A stretch of 17,059 nt of DNA. Origin: Ruminococcus sp. UNK.MGS-30. Lineage in GTDB: Bacteria; Bacillota; Clostridia; Oscillospirales; Ruminococcaceae. The translations under genes and the position numbers were made by a program. The notes beneath the pieces are model-generated. The model did no database searches, was not told where the DNA came from, and worked only from the letters and a program-made list of their open reading frames with translations. Location: NCBI GenBank assembly GCA_000980705.1, contig LBCK01000004.1, forward strand, positions 208,436 to 225,494, given 5' to 3'. Positions 1-5,348 of this stretch are shown piece by piece. Position 1 is the first letter of the stretch. The number at the start of each line of letters is the position of its first letter.

Positions 1-480
1 GGCTTTTGTCCATTTTCCCGCAGGTCGAGGAATTGAAATGCTGCTGTCTTTGACCGAACAGATGGCTTCGAGGACACAGCGGAAATCTTCTCCGCCGTTG
101 GAGGAAAATGCTCCGGGAACGTTTTCCCAGACGATGTATCTTGGATATTTGCCATTGCTTGCACACCTCATTTCTCGGATGATACGGATTGCTTCATGAA
201 ACAGAGAAGAACGGCTGCCGTTCAGACCGGTTCGTTTTCCGGCGATGCTCATATCCTGGCATGGACTGCCAAAGGTGATGATGTCCACAGGCGGCAGCTT
301 TGCACCATGCAGACCGCTAATATTGCCGAAGTGTTGTACCTGCGGCAGCCGTTTTTCTGTCACACGAATGGCAAACGGTTCAATTTCAGAAGACCAGACA
401 GGCACAATGCCTGCCAGCAGTCCGGCAAGCGGAAAACCGCCACTGCCGTCAAAGAGGCTGCCAAGGGTGAGGTTACGCAT
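1..480 (-). CDS. C5-cytosine DNA methyltransferase, C-terminus cut by window edge
   Basis: This is the first 160 codons of a Dcm-type enzyme, which moves a methyl group from S-adenosylmethionine to carbon 5 of cytosine in a DNA target site. Motif I is SLFDGSGGF (residues 8-16), the acidic motif II is SEIEPF (31-36), the catalytic PCQ loop is GSPCQDMS (71-78, nucleophile Cys74) and motif VI is WENVPG (119-124). The variable target-recognition region and motifs IX-X lie beyond the left edge, so the target site cannot be guessed. The start is the ATG at 480, with GAGGTG a few bases upstream. It overlaps the end of the ParB-methylase gene by 8 bases, so the two methylases are probably coupled in translation. 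In phages such enzymes usually protect viral DNA from host restriction. No partner restriction gene is visible. The frame is intact throughout. Confidence 0.93.
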   Translation of the reverse strand, partial: MRNLTLGSLFDGSGGFPLAGLLAGIVPVWSSEIEPFAIRVTEKRLPQVQHFGNISGLHGAKLPPVDIITFGSPCQDMSIAGKRTGLNGSRSSLFHEAIRIIREMRCASNGKYPRYIVWENVPGAFSSNGGEDFRCVLEAICSVKDSSISIPRPAGKWTKA

Positions 481-1729
481 CTGACACCTCTACTTCCGAA
501 TATTCCATTCGCTTCCCATCCCGAATCAAATACACATCATCGGAATTTCCGTCATGGAGTTTTGTGTACCTTTCAACAGCTACATCAACAAACTTCGGTT
601 CCAGTTCCACACCGAAGCACACACGATTTAGCTGCTCACAGGCAATCAATGTAGAAGCACTTCCCAGAAATCCATCCAGCACCATTCCGTTTGTCTGTGT
701 ACACTGGGAAATCAGATAGGCGATCAGCGGCACCGGTTTACTGGATGGATGTCCGCAGCCGTCCTCTTTGCTGTTTTTAATGCGGTCAAATTCAAATACC
801 GTTTTCTGTTTCTGGTCACCATACCAGATATGCTTTCCGTCTTTTCTCCAGCCCCAGATAATCGGTTCATGGATATACTTCCAGTCAGTTCGGGTGAGAA
901 CAAGGCGGTCTTTCTTCCAGACAAGTCCTGCACCGACCTTGAAGCCTGCATCTTCATAAGCATCATGAAATACACGTGCCTTGGAGGTGGCATAAAACAC
1001 ATAAATGCTTGCATCCTTCGCCATGGCATCTTTGAATCTCTCAAATGCAGATTTTAGAAACGCATATCCTTTTTCATCATCAAGGTCATCATTCTTGATT
1101 TTGCCTGACGTGCTTTCCAGATTGACAAGATACGGCGGATCTGTGCAAACAAGATTTACTTTTGTGTCTCCAAGAAGTGCTGTATAGGTTTCCGGCAAAG
1201 TGGAATCACCGCAGATGACAGTATGTTTTCCAAGATGCCAGATGTCGCCGAGTTTCGATTTGCAGGGCTTTTCCAGTTCTGCGTCTACATCAAAATCATC
1301 CTGTTTTGCTTCATCACTGTTAATGTCGAAAAGGTCAGCAATTTCAGATTCATCGAAACCAGTCAAACCAAGGTCAAATCCGAGATTCTGCAATTCTTCC
1401 ATCTCAACAGCAAGCAGTTCATCATCCCAGCCGGCATCCAATGCCATCCGGTTGTCAGCAAGAATATACGCTTTCTTCTGTGCTTCGGTCAGATGGTCGG
1501 CATACACACAGGGTACTTCTGCAATACCTTCTTCTTTTGCGGCTTCAATTCTGCCGTGACCGGCGAGGACGTTATATGCCTTGTCGATAATGACGGGATT
1601 GACAAATCCAAACTCACGCAGAGAAGAGCGAAGCTTCAGGATCTGTTCCTTGTTGTGCGTTCTGGCGTTGTTGGCATAAGGCACTAACTTGTTGATGTCA
1701 ACAAGCTGAAATTCTTTGGTCGTTGTCAT
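473..1729 (-). CDS. ParB-like domain fused to N6-adenine/N4-cytosine DNA methyltransferase
   Basis: The protein has 418 aa. Residues about 8-95 form a ParB/sulfiredoxin-like domain with the AGHGR motif at 56-60. Residues about 155-395 form a DNA methyltransferase of the N6_N4_Mtase family. Its catalytic motif is TDPPY (196-200), HPSSKP lies at 327-332, and the SAM-binding LDGFLGS lies at 351-357. The motif order (DPPY before the SAM loop) points to the beta class. This fused architecture is common in phages and prophages of Firmicutes, near the packaging genes. It modifies adenine or cytosine-N4 in an unknown sequence and probably guards the phage genome or tunes packaging and transcription. 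The start is the ATG at 1729 with AGGAGG eight bases upstream. It shares an ATGA overlap with the preceding 52-aa gene and overlaps the C5-methylase downstream. All key motifs are present, so it is probably active. Confidence 0.93.
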   Translation of the reverse strand: MTTTKEFQLVDINKLVPYANNARTHNKEQILKLRSSLREFGFVNPVIIDKAYNVLAGHGRIEAAKEEGIAEVPCVYADHLTEAQKKAYILADNRMALDAGWDDELLAVEMEELQNLGFDLGLTGFDESEIADLFDINSDEAKQDDFDVDAELEKPCKSKLGDIWHLGKHTVICGDSTLPETYTALLGDTKVNLVCTDPPYLVNLESTSGKIKNDDLDDEKGYAFLKSAFERFKDAMAKDASIYVFYATSKARVFHDAYEDAGFKVGAGLVWKKDRLVLTRTDWKYIHEPIIWGWRKDGKHIWYGDQKQKTVFEFDRIKNSKEDGCGHPSSKPVPLIAYLISQCTQTNGMVLDGFLGSASTLIACEQLNRVCFGVELEPKFVDVAVERYTKLHDGNSDDVYLIRDGKRMEYSEVEVSDA

Positions 1730-1884
1730 CTGTGATTCCTCCTCTGCTGAATTCTGAGCATACCTCTTCGGGCGGCATCCATATTGCCTTTGACAGCCTG
1801 TCCTTTGATTGTGCGATATTGCTGTTTGGTCATGTTATTTCTCTGCTGTTTCAGTTCTCTCCAGAATTGAACATCTGCTTTCAT
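1726..1884 (-). CDS. small basic phage protein, 52 aa
   Basis: This short reading frame fills the gap between the terminase small subunit and the ParB-methylase. It starts at the ATG at 1884, seven bases after the terminase stop, and ends in an ATGA overlap with the methylase start at 1729. The product begins MKADVQFWRELKQQ and contains MTKQQYRTIKGQA (residues 18-30), followed by an Arg-rich tail. It is strongly basic and predicted helical. I recall similar short proteins with an MTKQQ(Y/F)RT(I/L)KGQ stretch beside terminases in Clostridia prophages, but their function is not known to me. The ribosome binding site is weak, so it probably depends on coupling to the terminase gene. Tight packing on both sides supports it being a real gene. 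It could be a packaging accessory or a DNA-binding peptide. Confidence 0.72.
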   Translation of the reverse strand: MKADVQFWRELKQQRNNMTKQQYRTIKGQAVKGNMDAARRGMLRIQQRRNHR

Positions 1885-1891
1885 GTATTTC

Positions 1892-2452
1892 TCACTTTCT
1901 GCTGCTCAAAAGCTGTTCCATCAAATCGTCCTGCGGTGTACCGTCAAATTTGGTCGTGCAGTTCTGTTTCACAATATCGAAAATCTCATACCAGAGCAAG
2001 TTTGCCTGTTTCTGAAATGTCTGGCTCATCTGCACAAACGGGGAGGCAATAACGCCACCCGTGGTCGGGTGCTTTCCCAGCAGTCCATAGGTACTGAGGG
2101 CTTCTTCACACTGTACAAATCGGGCGAATGCCTGTGAGTAGCTTTCCAGCAGCCGTTTGTTGACGTGCTTTTCACAGCCACGCTGTTTCAGCCAGAGCCA
2201 CGTTTCTTTGTACACAATGTCTGCCCCCAGCGGTTTTCCATTCTTCTGCTGGGCAGACAAGTATGCACTGGGGCTTGGCATATCCGCACCGGTCAAATCA
2301 GCGGCATCGTCCAGATCAGCTGCATCCAATTCCGGAGCATGAAATTCCATAATATCTGCATCCTTGCCCTCTGCGATTTTGTCGGGGAGGGCTTTCGGCT
2401 TATCGCCTGCACGAACTCGTCTGCCGCCTCTTCTTGTACCGTCCTTTGCCAT
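1892..2452 (-). CDS. phage terminase small subunit, P27 family
   Basis: The 186-aa protein starts with the typical MAKDGTRRGGRR and an Arg/Lys-rich tail. The P27-type core follows, with the conserved KHPTTGGVIASPFV (residues 127-140) and helices on both sides (about 80-125 and 140-165). The small terminase binds the packaging site on concatemeric phage DNA and hands it to the large ATPase-nuclease subunit, expected left of this window. AGGTGA lies upstream of the ATG at 2452. The gene follows an HNH endonuclease, the usual partner in HK97-like cos phages. A terminator-like hairpin at 2474-2507 sits just before the ribosome binding site, so expression may depend on readthrough. The length fits the family and the frame is intact. 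Confidence 0.9.
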   Translation of the reverse strand: MAKDGTRRGGRRVRAGDKPKALPDKIAEGKDADIMEFHAPELDAADLDDAADLTGADMPSPSAYLSAQQKNGKPLGADIVYKETWLWLKQRGCEKHVNKRLLESYSQAFARFVQCEEALSTYGLLGKHPTTGGVIASPFVQMSQTFQKQANLLWYEIFDIVKQNCTTKFDGTPQDDLMEQLLSSRK

Positions 2453-2473
2453 CTGATTTCACCTGCCTTTTGA

Positions 2474-2507
2474 GAGAAAAATAGCCGAAACTGCGTAGGT
2501 TTCGGCT
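2474..2507 (-). terminator. Rho-independent terminator-like hairpin before terminase
   Basis: On the minus strand a perfect 9-bp stem (AGCCGAAAC / GTTTCGGCT, 2483-2507) with a 7-base loop is followed by ATTTTTCTC. It lies between the HNH gene and the terminase small subunit, about 20 bases before the terminase start. It could stop transcripts arriving from the HNH gene unless an antitermination system is active. Confidence 0.7.
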
Positions 2508-2635
2508 TGTTTGCATATTTCCAGGGTTAATCCCCCGTTTGAACCTTGGTTTTTGTGTGTGAGAGGGAACGCCGGTCTGTAAAAAATTCACAATTAGCGA
2601 TTTTTATCCCCCCACCGGCAGCATTTCAGACACAA
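2508..2635. other. non-coding gap between HNH and terminase; possible cos/packaging site
   Basis: No credible gene is present. The stretch holds an imperfect stem (2521-2528 with 2542-2549), a C-rich run TCCCCCG (2530-2536), an inverted GCCGGT/ACCGGC pair (2571-2576 and 2614-2619), a run of A (2581-2586) and CCCCCC (2608-2613). In cos-type phages with an HNH gene beside the small terminase, the cohesive end site typically lies here, and short GC-rich blocks near inverted repeats are common at such sites. The cut position cannot be read from sequence alone. The role is inferred from position. Confidence 0.35.
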
Positions 2636-2986
2636 TCAATACCGATAGACGGGATTTCGGTCTTCCGTCCATGTCTTGCGGTCGTGGCAGGACTTGCAAA
2701 GAGCCTGCCAGTTGCTCTCGTCCCACATCAGATGCGGATCACCACGGTGAGGAATGATATGGTCGACCACGGTCGCTGCCGTGAACCGTCCCTGTGCTTT
2801 GCAACGCACACACAAAGGATGCCGGCGGAGGTACGCTTTGCTGAGCCTCTGCCACCTGCTGCCGTAGCCACGCTTGGCGGCAGACGGTCGGTCTGGGTGC
2901 AAGGGCTGATGCTCTGCACAATACAAACCGTCTGTCAGATTGGGACAACCGGGGTGCTTGCAGGGCTTCTTACATTTCTTCGGCAT
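2636..2986 (-). CDS. HNH endonuclease (packaging-associated)
   Basis: This is a 116-aa HNH nuclease. The core is VVDHIIPHRGD (residues 73-83), then DESNWQALCKSCHDRKT (89-105). The metal-binding and catalytic His76, Asn92 and His101 are present. Two CxxC knuckles (Cys59/62 and Cys97/100) form the structural zinc site. A further Cys-rich segment (Cys5 to Cys23) opens the protein. HNH enzymes beside the terminase assist the terminase in cutting at cos in HK97-like phages. The ATG at 2986 is preferred over an upstream in-frame ATG because GGAGGT stands 7 bases before it. The gene is bounded by two terminator-like hairpins, one between the nearest promoter and the gene and one after it, which is unusual for a late gene and suggests controlled readthrough. 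Confidence 0.9.
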   Translation of the reverse strand: MPKKCKKPCKHPGCPNLTDGLYCAEHQPLHPDRPSAAKRGYGSRWQRLSKAYLRRHPLCVRCKAQGRFTAATVVDHIIPHRGDPHLMWDESNWQALCKSCHDRKTWTEDRNPVYRY

Positions 2987-3003
2987 AAGGTTCACCTCCG
3001 GAT

Positions 3004-3037
3004 ACAAAAAGCCGCCTCGGATGATTCCATGGCGGCT
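3004..3037 (-). terminator. Rho-independent terminator ahead of the HNH gene
   Basis: On the minus strand AGCCGCC (3037-3031) pairs with GGCGGCT (3016-3010) around a 14-base loop and is followed directly by TTTTT. It follows the DUF1492 gene, but it also lies just downstream of the promoter at 3063-3091. It therefore ends early transcription and would also block the late promoter unless antiterminated. Confidence 0.8.
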
Positions 3038-3062
3038 CTCGTTTTATTCTTTGCTATGATAC

Positions 3063-3091
3063 AGTATAGCATACCATAAAGCTCTTATCAA
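3063..3091 (-). promoter_or_regulatory. near-consensus sigma-70 promoter with extended -10
   Basis: On the minus strand TTGATA (3091-3086) and TATACT (3068-3063) are separated by exactly 17 bases. A TG one base before the -10 box makes it an extended -10. Each hexamer differs from the vegetative sigma consensus at one position. The predicted transcript starts near 3056, runs about 20 bases and enters the hairpin at 3037-3010. The promoter begins just after the DUF1492 stop codon, and the HNH and terminase genes lie downstream. Confidence 0.7.
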
Positions 3092-3094
3092 GTC

Positions 3095-3508
3095 TTATGA
3101 ACTCTGATGAACTCTTAACTTTTCGAGTGCTTTATTGTGGAGATAGTAAATATGCTGTACGCTATAGTCTAATTCACTTGCCACCACTTTCCATGGCTTA
3201 AACTCCAGATACCGTTTTGTAAGAAGATCACGGGCATCTGCATCTGTGACCTTCTGAATCTGTTTCCGCATTTCATGCATCAAATGTTGAAGTTCCATTT
3301 TGGTTTCTTCGATTTCTTCTTCCAATGACAAAATTTTTTCTACAGCAATTTCCATCTTGTGTGGTTCTGGAGAAACTGTTTTAGGGGAATCTCCACCTTT
3401 TCCACCCATACCCTCAGCAGATTGTCGTATGCAATCGATCTCATGCTCTTTCCGAAAGATTCGGTGTCGGAGGCGTTCTGCCTCTTCCATGTATGCTTTT
3501 GGATTCAT
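3095..3508 (-). CDS. DUF1492-type sigma-like phage regulator
   Basis: The 137-aa protein has a long charged helical, probably coiled-coil region (residues about 5-30 and 50-90) and a C-terminal sigma region-4-like helix-turn-helix (about 94-132: LLTKRYLEFKPWKVVASEL, then YSVQHIYYLHNKALEKL). This layout matches DUF1492/ArpU-like proteins, which sit between the early and late regions of Firmicutes phages and are thought to control late transcription. The ATG at 3508 overlaps the SNF2 helicase stop (ATGA), with GGGAGG upstream. It is the last gene of the replication operon, and a promoter plus terminator follow at once. It may therefore act on the late operon, but that is inferred from position. 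A direct sigma role is not proven for the family. Confidence 0.82.
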   Translation of the reverse strand: MNPKAYMEEAERLRHRIFRKEHEIDCIRQSAEGMGGKGGDSPKTVSPEPHKMEIAVEKILSLEEEIEETKMELQHLMHEMRKQIQKVTDADARDLLTKRYLEFKPWKVVASELDYSVQHIYYLHNKALEKLRVHQSS

Positions 3509-4869
3509 GCATTTTCCTCCCTCACAATTTCAGCACACACAGCAGTCATCAAAGCGGTCTGGGTTTGTTCCTTTCGAGTCAGGGCTTTCAAGATACGTTC
3601 GTCAATCGTACCCTTGGTGATGAGATGTTGAATGACAACCGTTTCGGACTGCTGCCCCTGCCGCCACAGTCTGGCGTTGGTCTGCTGGTAGAGTTCTAAA
3701 CTCCAGGTCAGTCCGAACCACACCAACACATTTCCGCCTGCCTGCAAATTCAAGCCATGCCCGGCGGAGGCCGGGTGCAGCAGACCAACTTGCAGCCTTC
3801 CGGCGTTCCAGTTCCGAATACTGTCAGAGGACTGGATTTCCTGATAGGAAACCTGTAACCGTTGCAGGCGTTCCGCAATTCTTGTTCGGTCATGCTTGAA
3901 CCAGTATGCCACTAGAACGGGCTTGCCGTTGGCCGTCTCTATCAAGTCCTCCAGTGCATCCAGCTTTCGGTTGTGAATGGGAATCACCGCTCCGGTGTCG
4001 TCATACACTGCTCCATTCGCCAGCTGGGAAAGTTTGTTGGATAGACTTGCAGCGTTGGCGGCGGTGATTTCAGTGTCCTGCATCTCCAGAATCAATTCAG
4101 ACTTGAACCGTTTGTAGGTTTCTTGCTCCGTGTCGGACAGCTGCACGGGATATTCGTTGGAAAGTAATTCCGGCATGTGCAGGTGGTCGATGGCTTTCAT
4201 CGAAACGGTGATGTCAGCGATTTTCTCATAAATCTGCTGCTCTGCATCGGGCAAGGGCTTGTAGGAATACACGAGATAGCCGTTTTGCTTGTCCGGCTTG
4301 AAGTAGGCATTCCGGTACTGCCCGATGAATCTGCCGAGCCGTTCTCCCATATCCAGCAGACGAAATTCCGCCCATAAATCCATCAAGCCGTTGCTGGCAG
4401 GCGTTCCGGTCATCCCCACGATGCGTTTCACATTCGGTCGAACTTTCATCAGGGCTTTGAAGCGTTTGCTTTGGTGACTCTTGAAGCTGGAGAGTTCATC
4501 AATCACCACCATGTCGTAATCAAACTTCGTGTTGTTGACGAGCCAGTCCACATTTTCCCGGTTGATGATGTAGATGTCGGCATCTGCCTTTAAAGCTGCA
4601 ATGCGTTCTTCCTCTGTGCCGACCGCTACGCTGTATCGCAGCGGTTTCAAGTTCTCCCACTTTTCGATCTCAGCAGACCATGTATCCCGTGCAACTCGCA
4701 GCGGTGCAATCACCAAAACCTTTCTGACCGCAAACAAATCAAACATCAAATTGTGGATTGCGGTCAGTGTTGTAATCGTCTTACCAAGTCCCATATCCAG
4801 AAAGAGTGCTGCGATTGGATGTTCTTCGATAAATCGAACAGCATATTTCTGATAATCATGTAGTTCCAT
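3505..4869 (-). CDS. SNF2/DEAD-like superfamily 2 helicase
   Basis: This 454-aa ATPase belongs to the compact phage SNF2-type group. It shows the Q-like motif LHDYQ (residues 3-7), Walker A MGLGKT (26-31), motif Ia VIAPL (53-57), Walker B DELS (124-127) and motif III GMTGTP (152-157). Motif VI appears near the C-terminus as RLWRQGQ. Both RecA-like lobes are complete. Such proteins couple ATP hydrolysis to movement on double-stranded DNA and occur in phage replication modules directly after a VRR-NUC nuclease, as here. The ATG at 4869 has GGAGGTGA upstream. The gene overlaps the VRR-NUC gene by 14 bases and the DUF1492 gene by 4, so the three are probably coupled in translation. Its exact role (fork remodelling or recombination) is not established. 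Confidence 0.93.
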   Translation of the reverse strand: MELHDYQKYAVRFIEEHPIAALFLDMGLGKTITTLTAIHNLMFDLFAVRKVLVIAPLRVARDTWSAEIEKWENLKPLRYSVAVGTEEERIAALKADADIYIINRENVDWLVNNTKFDYDMVVIDELSSFKSHQSKRFKALMKVRPNVKRIVGMTGTPASNGLMDLWAEFRLLDMGERLGRFIGQYRNAYFKPDKQNGYLVYSYKPLPDAEQQIYEKIADITVSMKAIDHLHMPELLSNEYPVQLSDTEQETYKRFKSELILEMQDTEITAANAASLSNKLSQLANGAVYDDTGAVIPIHNRKLDALEDLIETANGKPVLVAYWFKHDRTRIAERLQRLQVSYQEIQSSDSIRNWNAGRLQVGLLHPASAGHGLNLQAGGNVLVWFGLTWSLELYQQTNARLWRQGQQSETVVIQHLITKGTIDERILKALTRKEQTQTALMTAVCAEIVREENA

Positions 4870-5146
4870 CGCTTTTCACCTCCGAGATGATTTTTTCGAT
4901 GCCCTCACAAGCATCCAAGACATAAACCAGAAAACCCAATCGCCTCAGAAGTTTATGCCGGGAAAGTTGAAGCGGTCTGGGTTTCTCTCCGGGTGCTTTC
5001 ACTTCCACAAAAGCGATTCTGCCGCCGGGCATCAATACGATGCGGTCTGGAACGCCTGCCGTTCCGGGAGACGTGAATTTCCAGCACACACCGCCATTTT
5101 GCTTTACTGCCTTTGTGAGTTTTTCTTCAATTATTTTTTCTCGCAT
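4856..5146 (-). CDS. VRR-NUC domain nuclease
   Basis: This 96-aa single-domain nuclease belongs to the PD-(D/E)XK superfamily. The catalytic triad reads Asp34 in GVPDRI (residues 31-36), then Glu48 and Lys50 in FVEVKAPG (46-53). The helix with LQLSRHKLLRRLGF follows, as usual in VRR-NUC proteins. Stand-alone phage VRR-NUC proteins are thought to cut branched DNA, like the nuclease domain of FAN1. The start is taken as the ATG at 5146, with AGGGAGA upstream. A longer in-frame version would begin inside the iteron-like repeats and is unlikely. The stop lies inside the SNF2 gene start (14-base overlap), consistent with a joint role with the helicase in replication or recombination intermediates. 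Confidence 0.92.
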   Translation of the reverse strand: MREKIIEEKLTKAVKQNGGVCWKFTSPGTAGVPDRIVLMPGGRIAFVEVKAPGEKPRPLQLSRHKLLRRLGFLVYVLDACEGIEKIISEVKSDGTT

Positions 5147-5172
5147 GGATTCTCCCTGTTTTTCGAGAAAAT

Positions 5173-5337
5173 GGAGGTCATAGGAAGTCAAATACAAACC
5201 TTATATATAGAGAAAAATTTTACTTTTTTTCTCGCCTGCGTAAAGTCTGTATATGAGTTCCTATGACTTCCACTTTCCCTATATTTCGGTGTTTTTTGAC
5301 CTTAAAAGTGGAAGTCGATTTTATAAAGTGGAAGTCA
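5173..5337. repeat. symmetric iteron-like array; candidate replication origin
   Basis: Six copies of GGAAGTCA or one-mismatch variants lie in the 202-bp gap between the primase-helicase and VRR-NUC genes: plus strand at 5173-5180, 5183-5190, 5310-5317 and 5330-5337; minus strand at 5254-5261 and 5264-5271. The pairs at 5173-5190 (GGAGGTCATAGGAAGTCA) and, on the other strand, 5254-5271 (GGAAGTCATAGGAACTCA) form an inverted repeat matching at 16 of 18 bases. Within each pair the copies are 10 bp apart, one helical turn. The last two copies extend to AAAGTGGAAGTC and are 20 bp apart. The 63-bp centre is AT-rich and contains a GAGAAAAA/TTTTTCTC hairpin (5210-5233). This is the layout of an origin: protein-binding iterons around a melting zone. 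An operator is the alternative. Confidence 0.65.
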
Positions 5338-5348
5338 AAAACATACTT

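Noticed and set aside
2521..2549. tRNA-like GGTTCAAAC segment with a stem
   Set aside because: No anticodon or acceptor arms can be built around it; the stem is imperfect.
2400..2591. 63-codon minus-strand frame across the terminase start
   Set aside because: It overlaps the terminase in another frame, crosses the terminator and has no ribosome binding site or recognisable product.
5173..5337. CRISPR-like repeats
   Set aside because: Repeat units are 8-13 bp, lie on both strands and are 10-20 bp apart, without spacers of uniform length; no cas genes are present.
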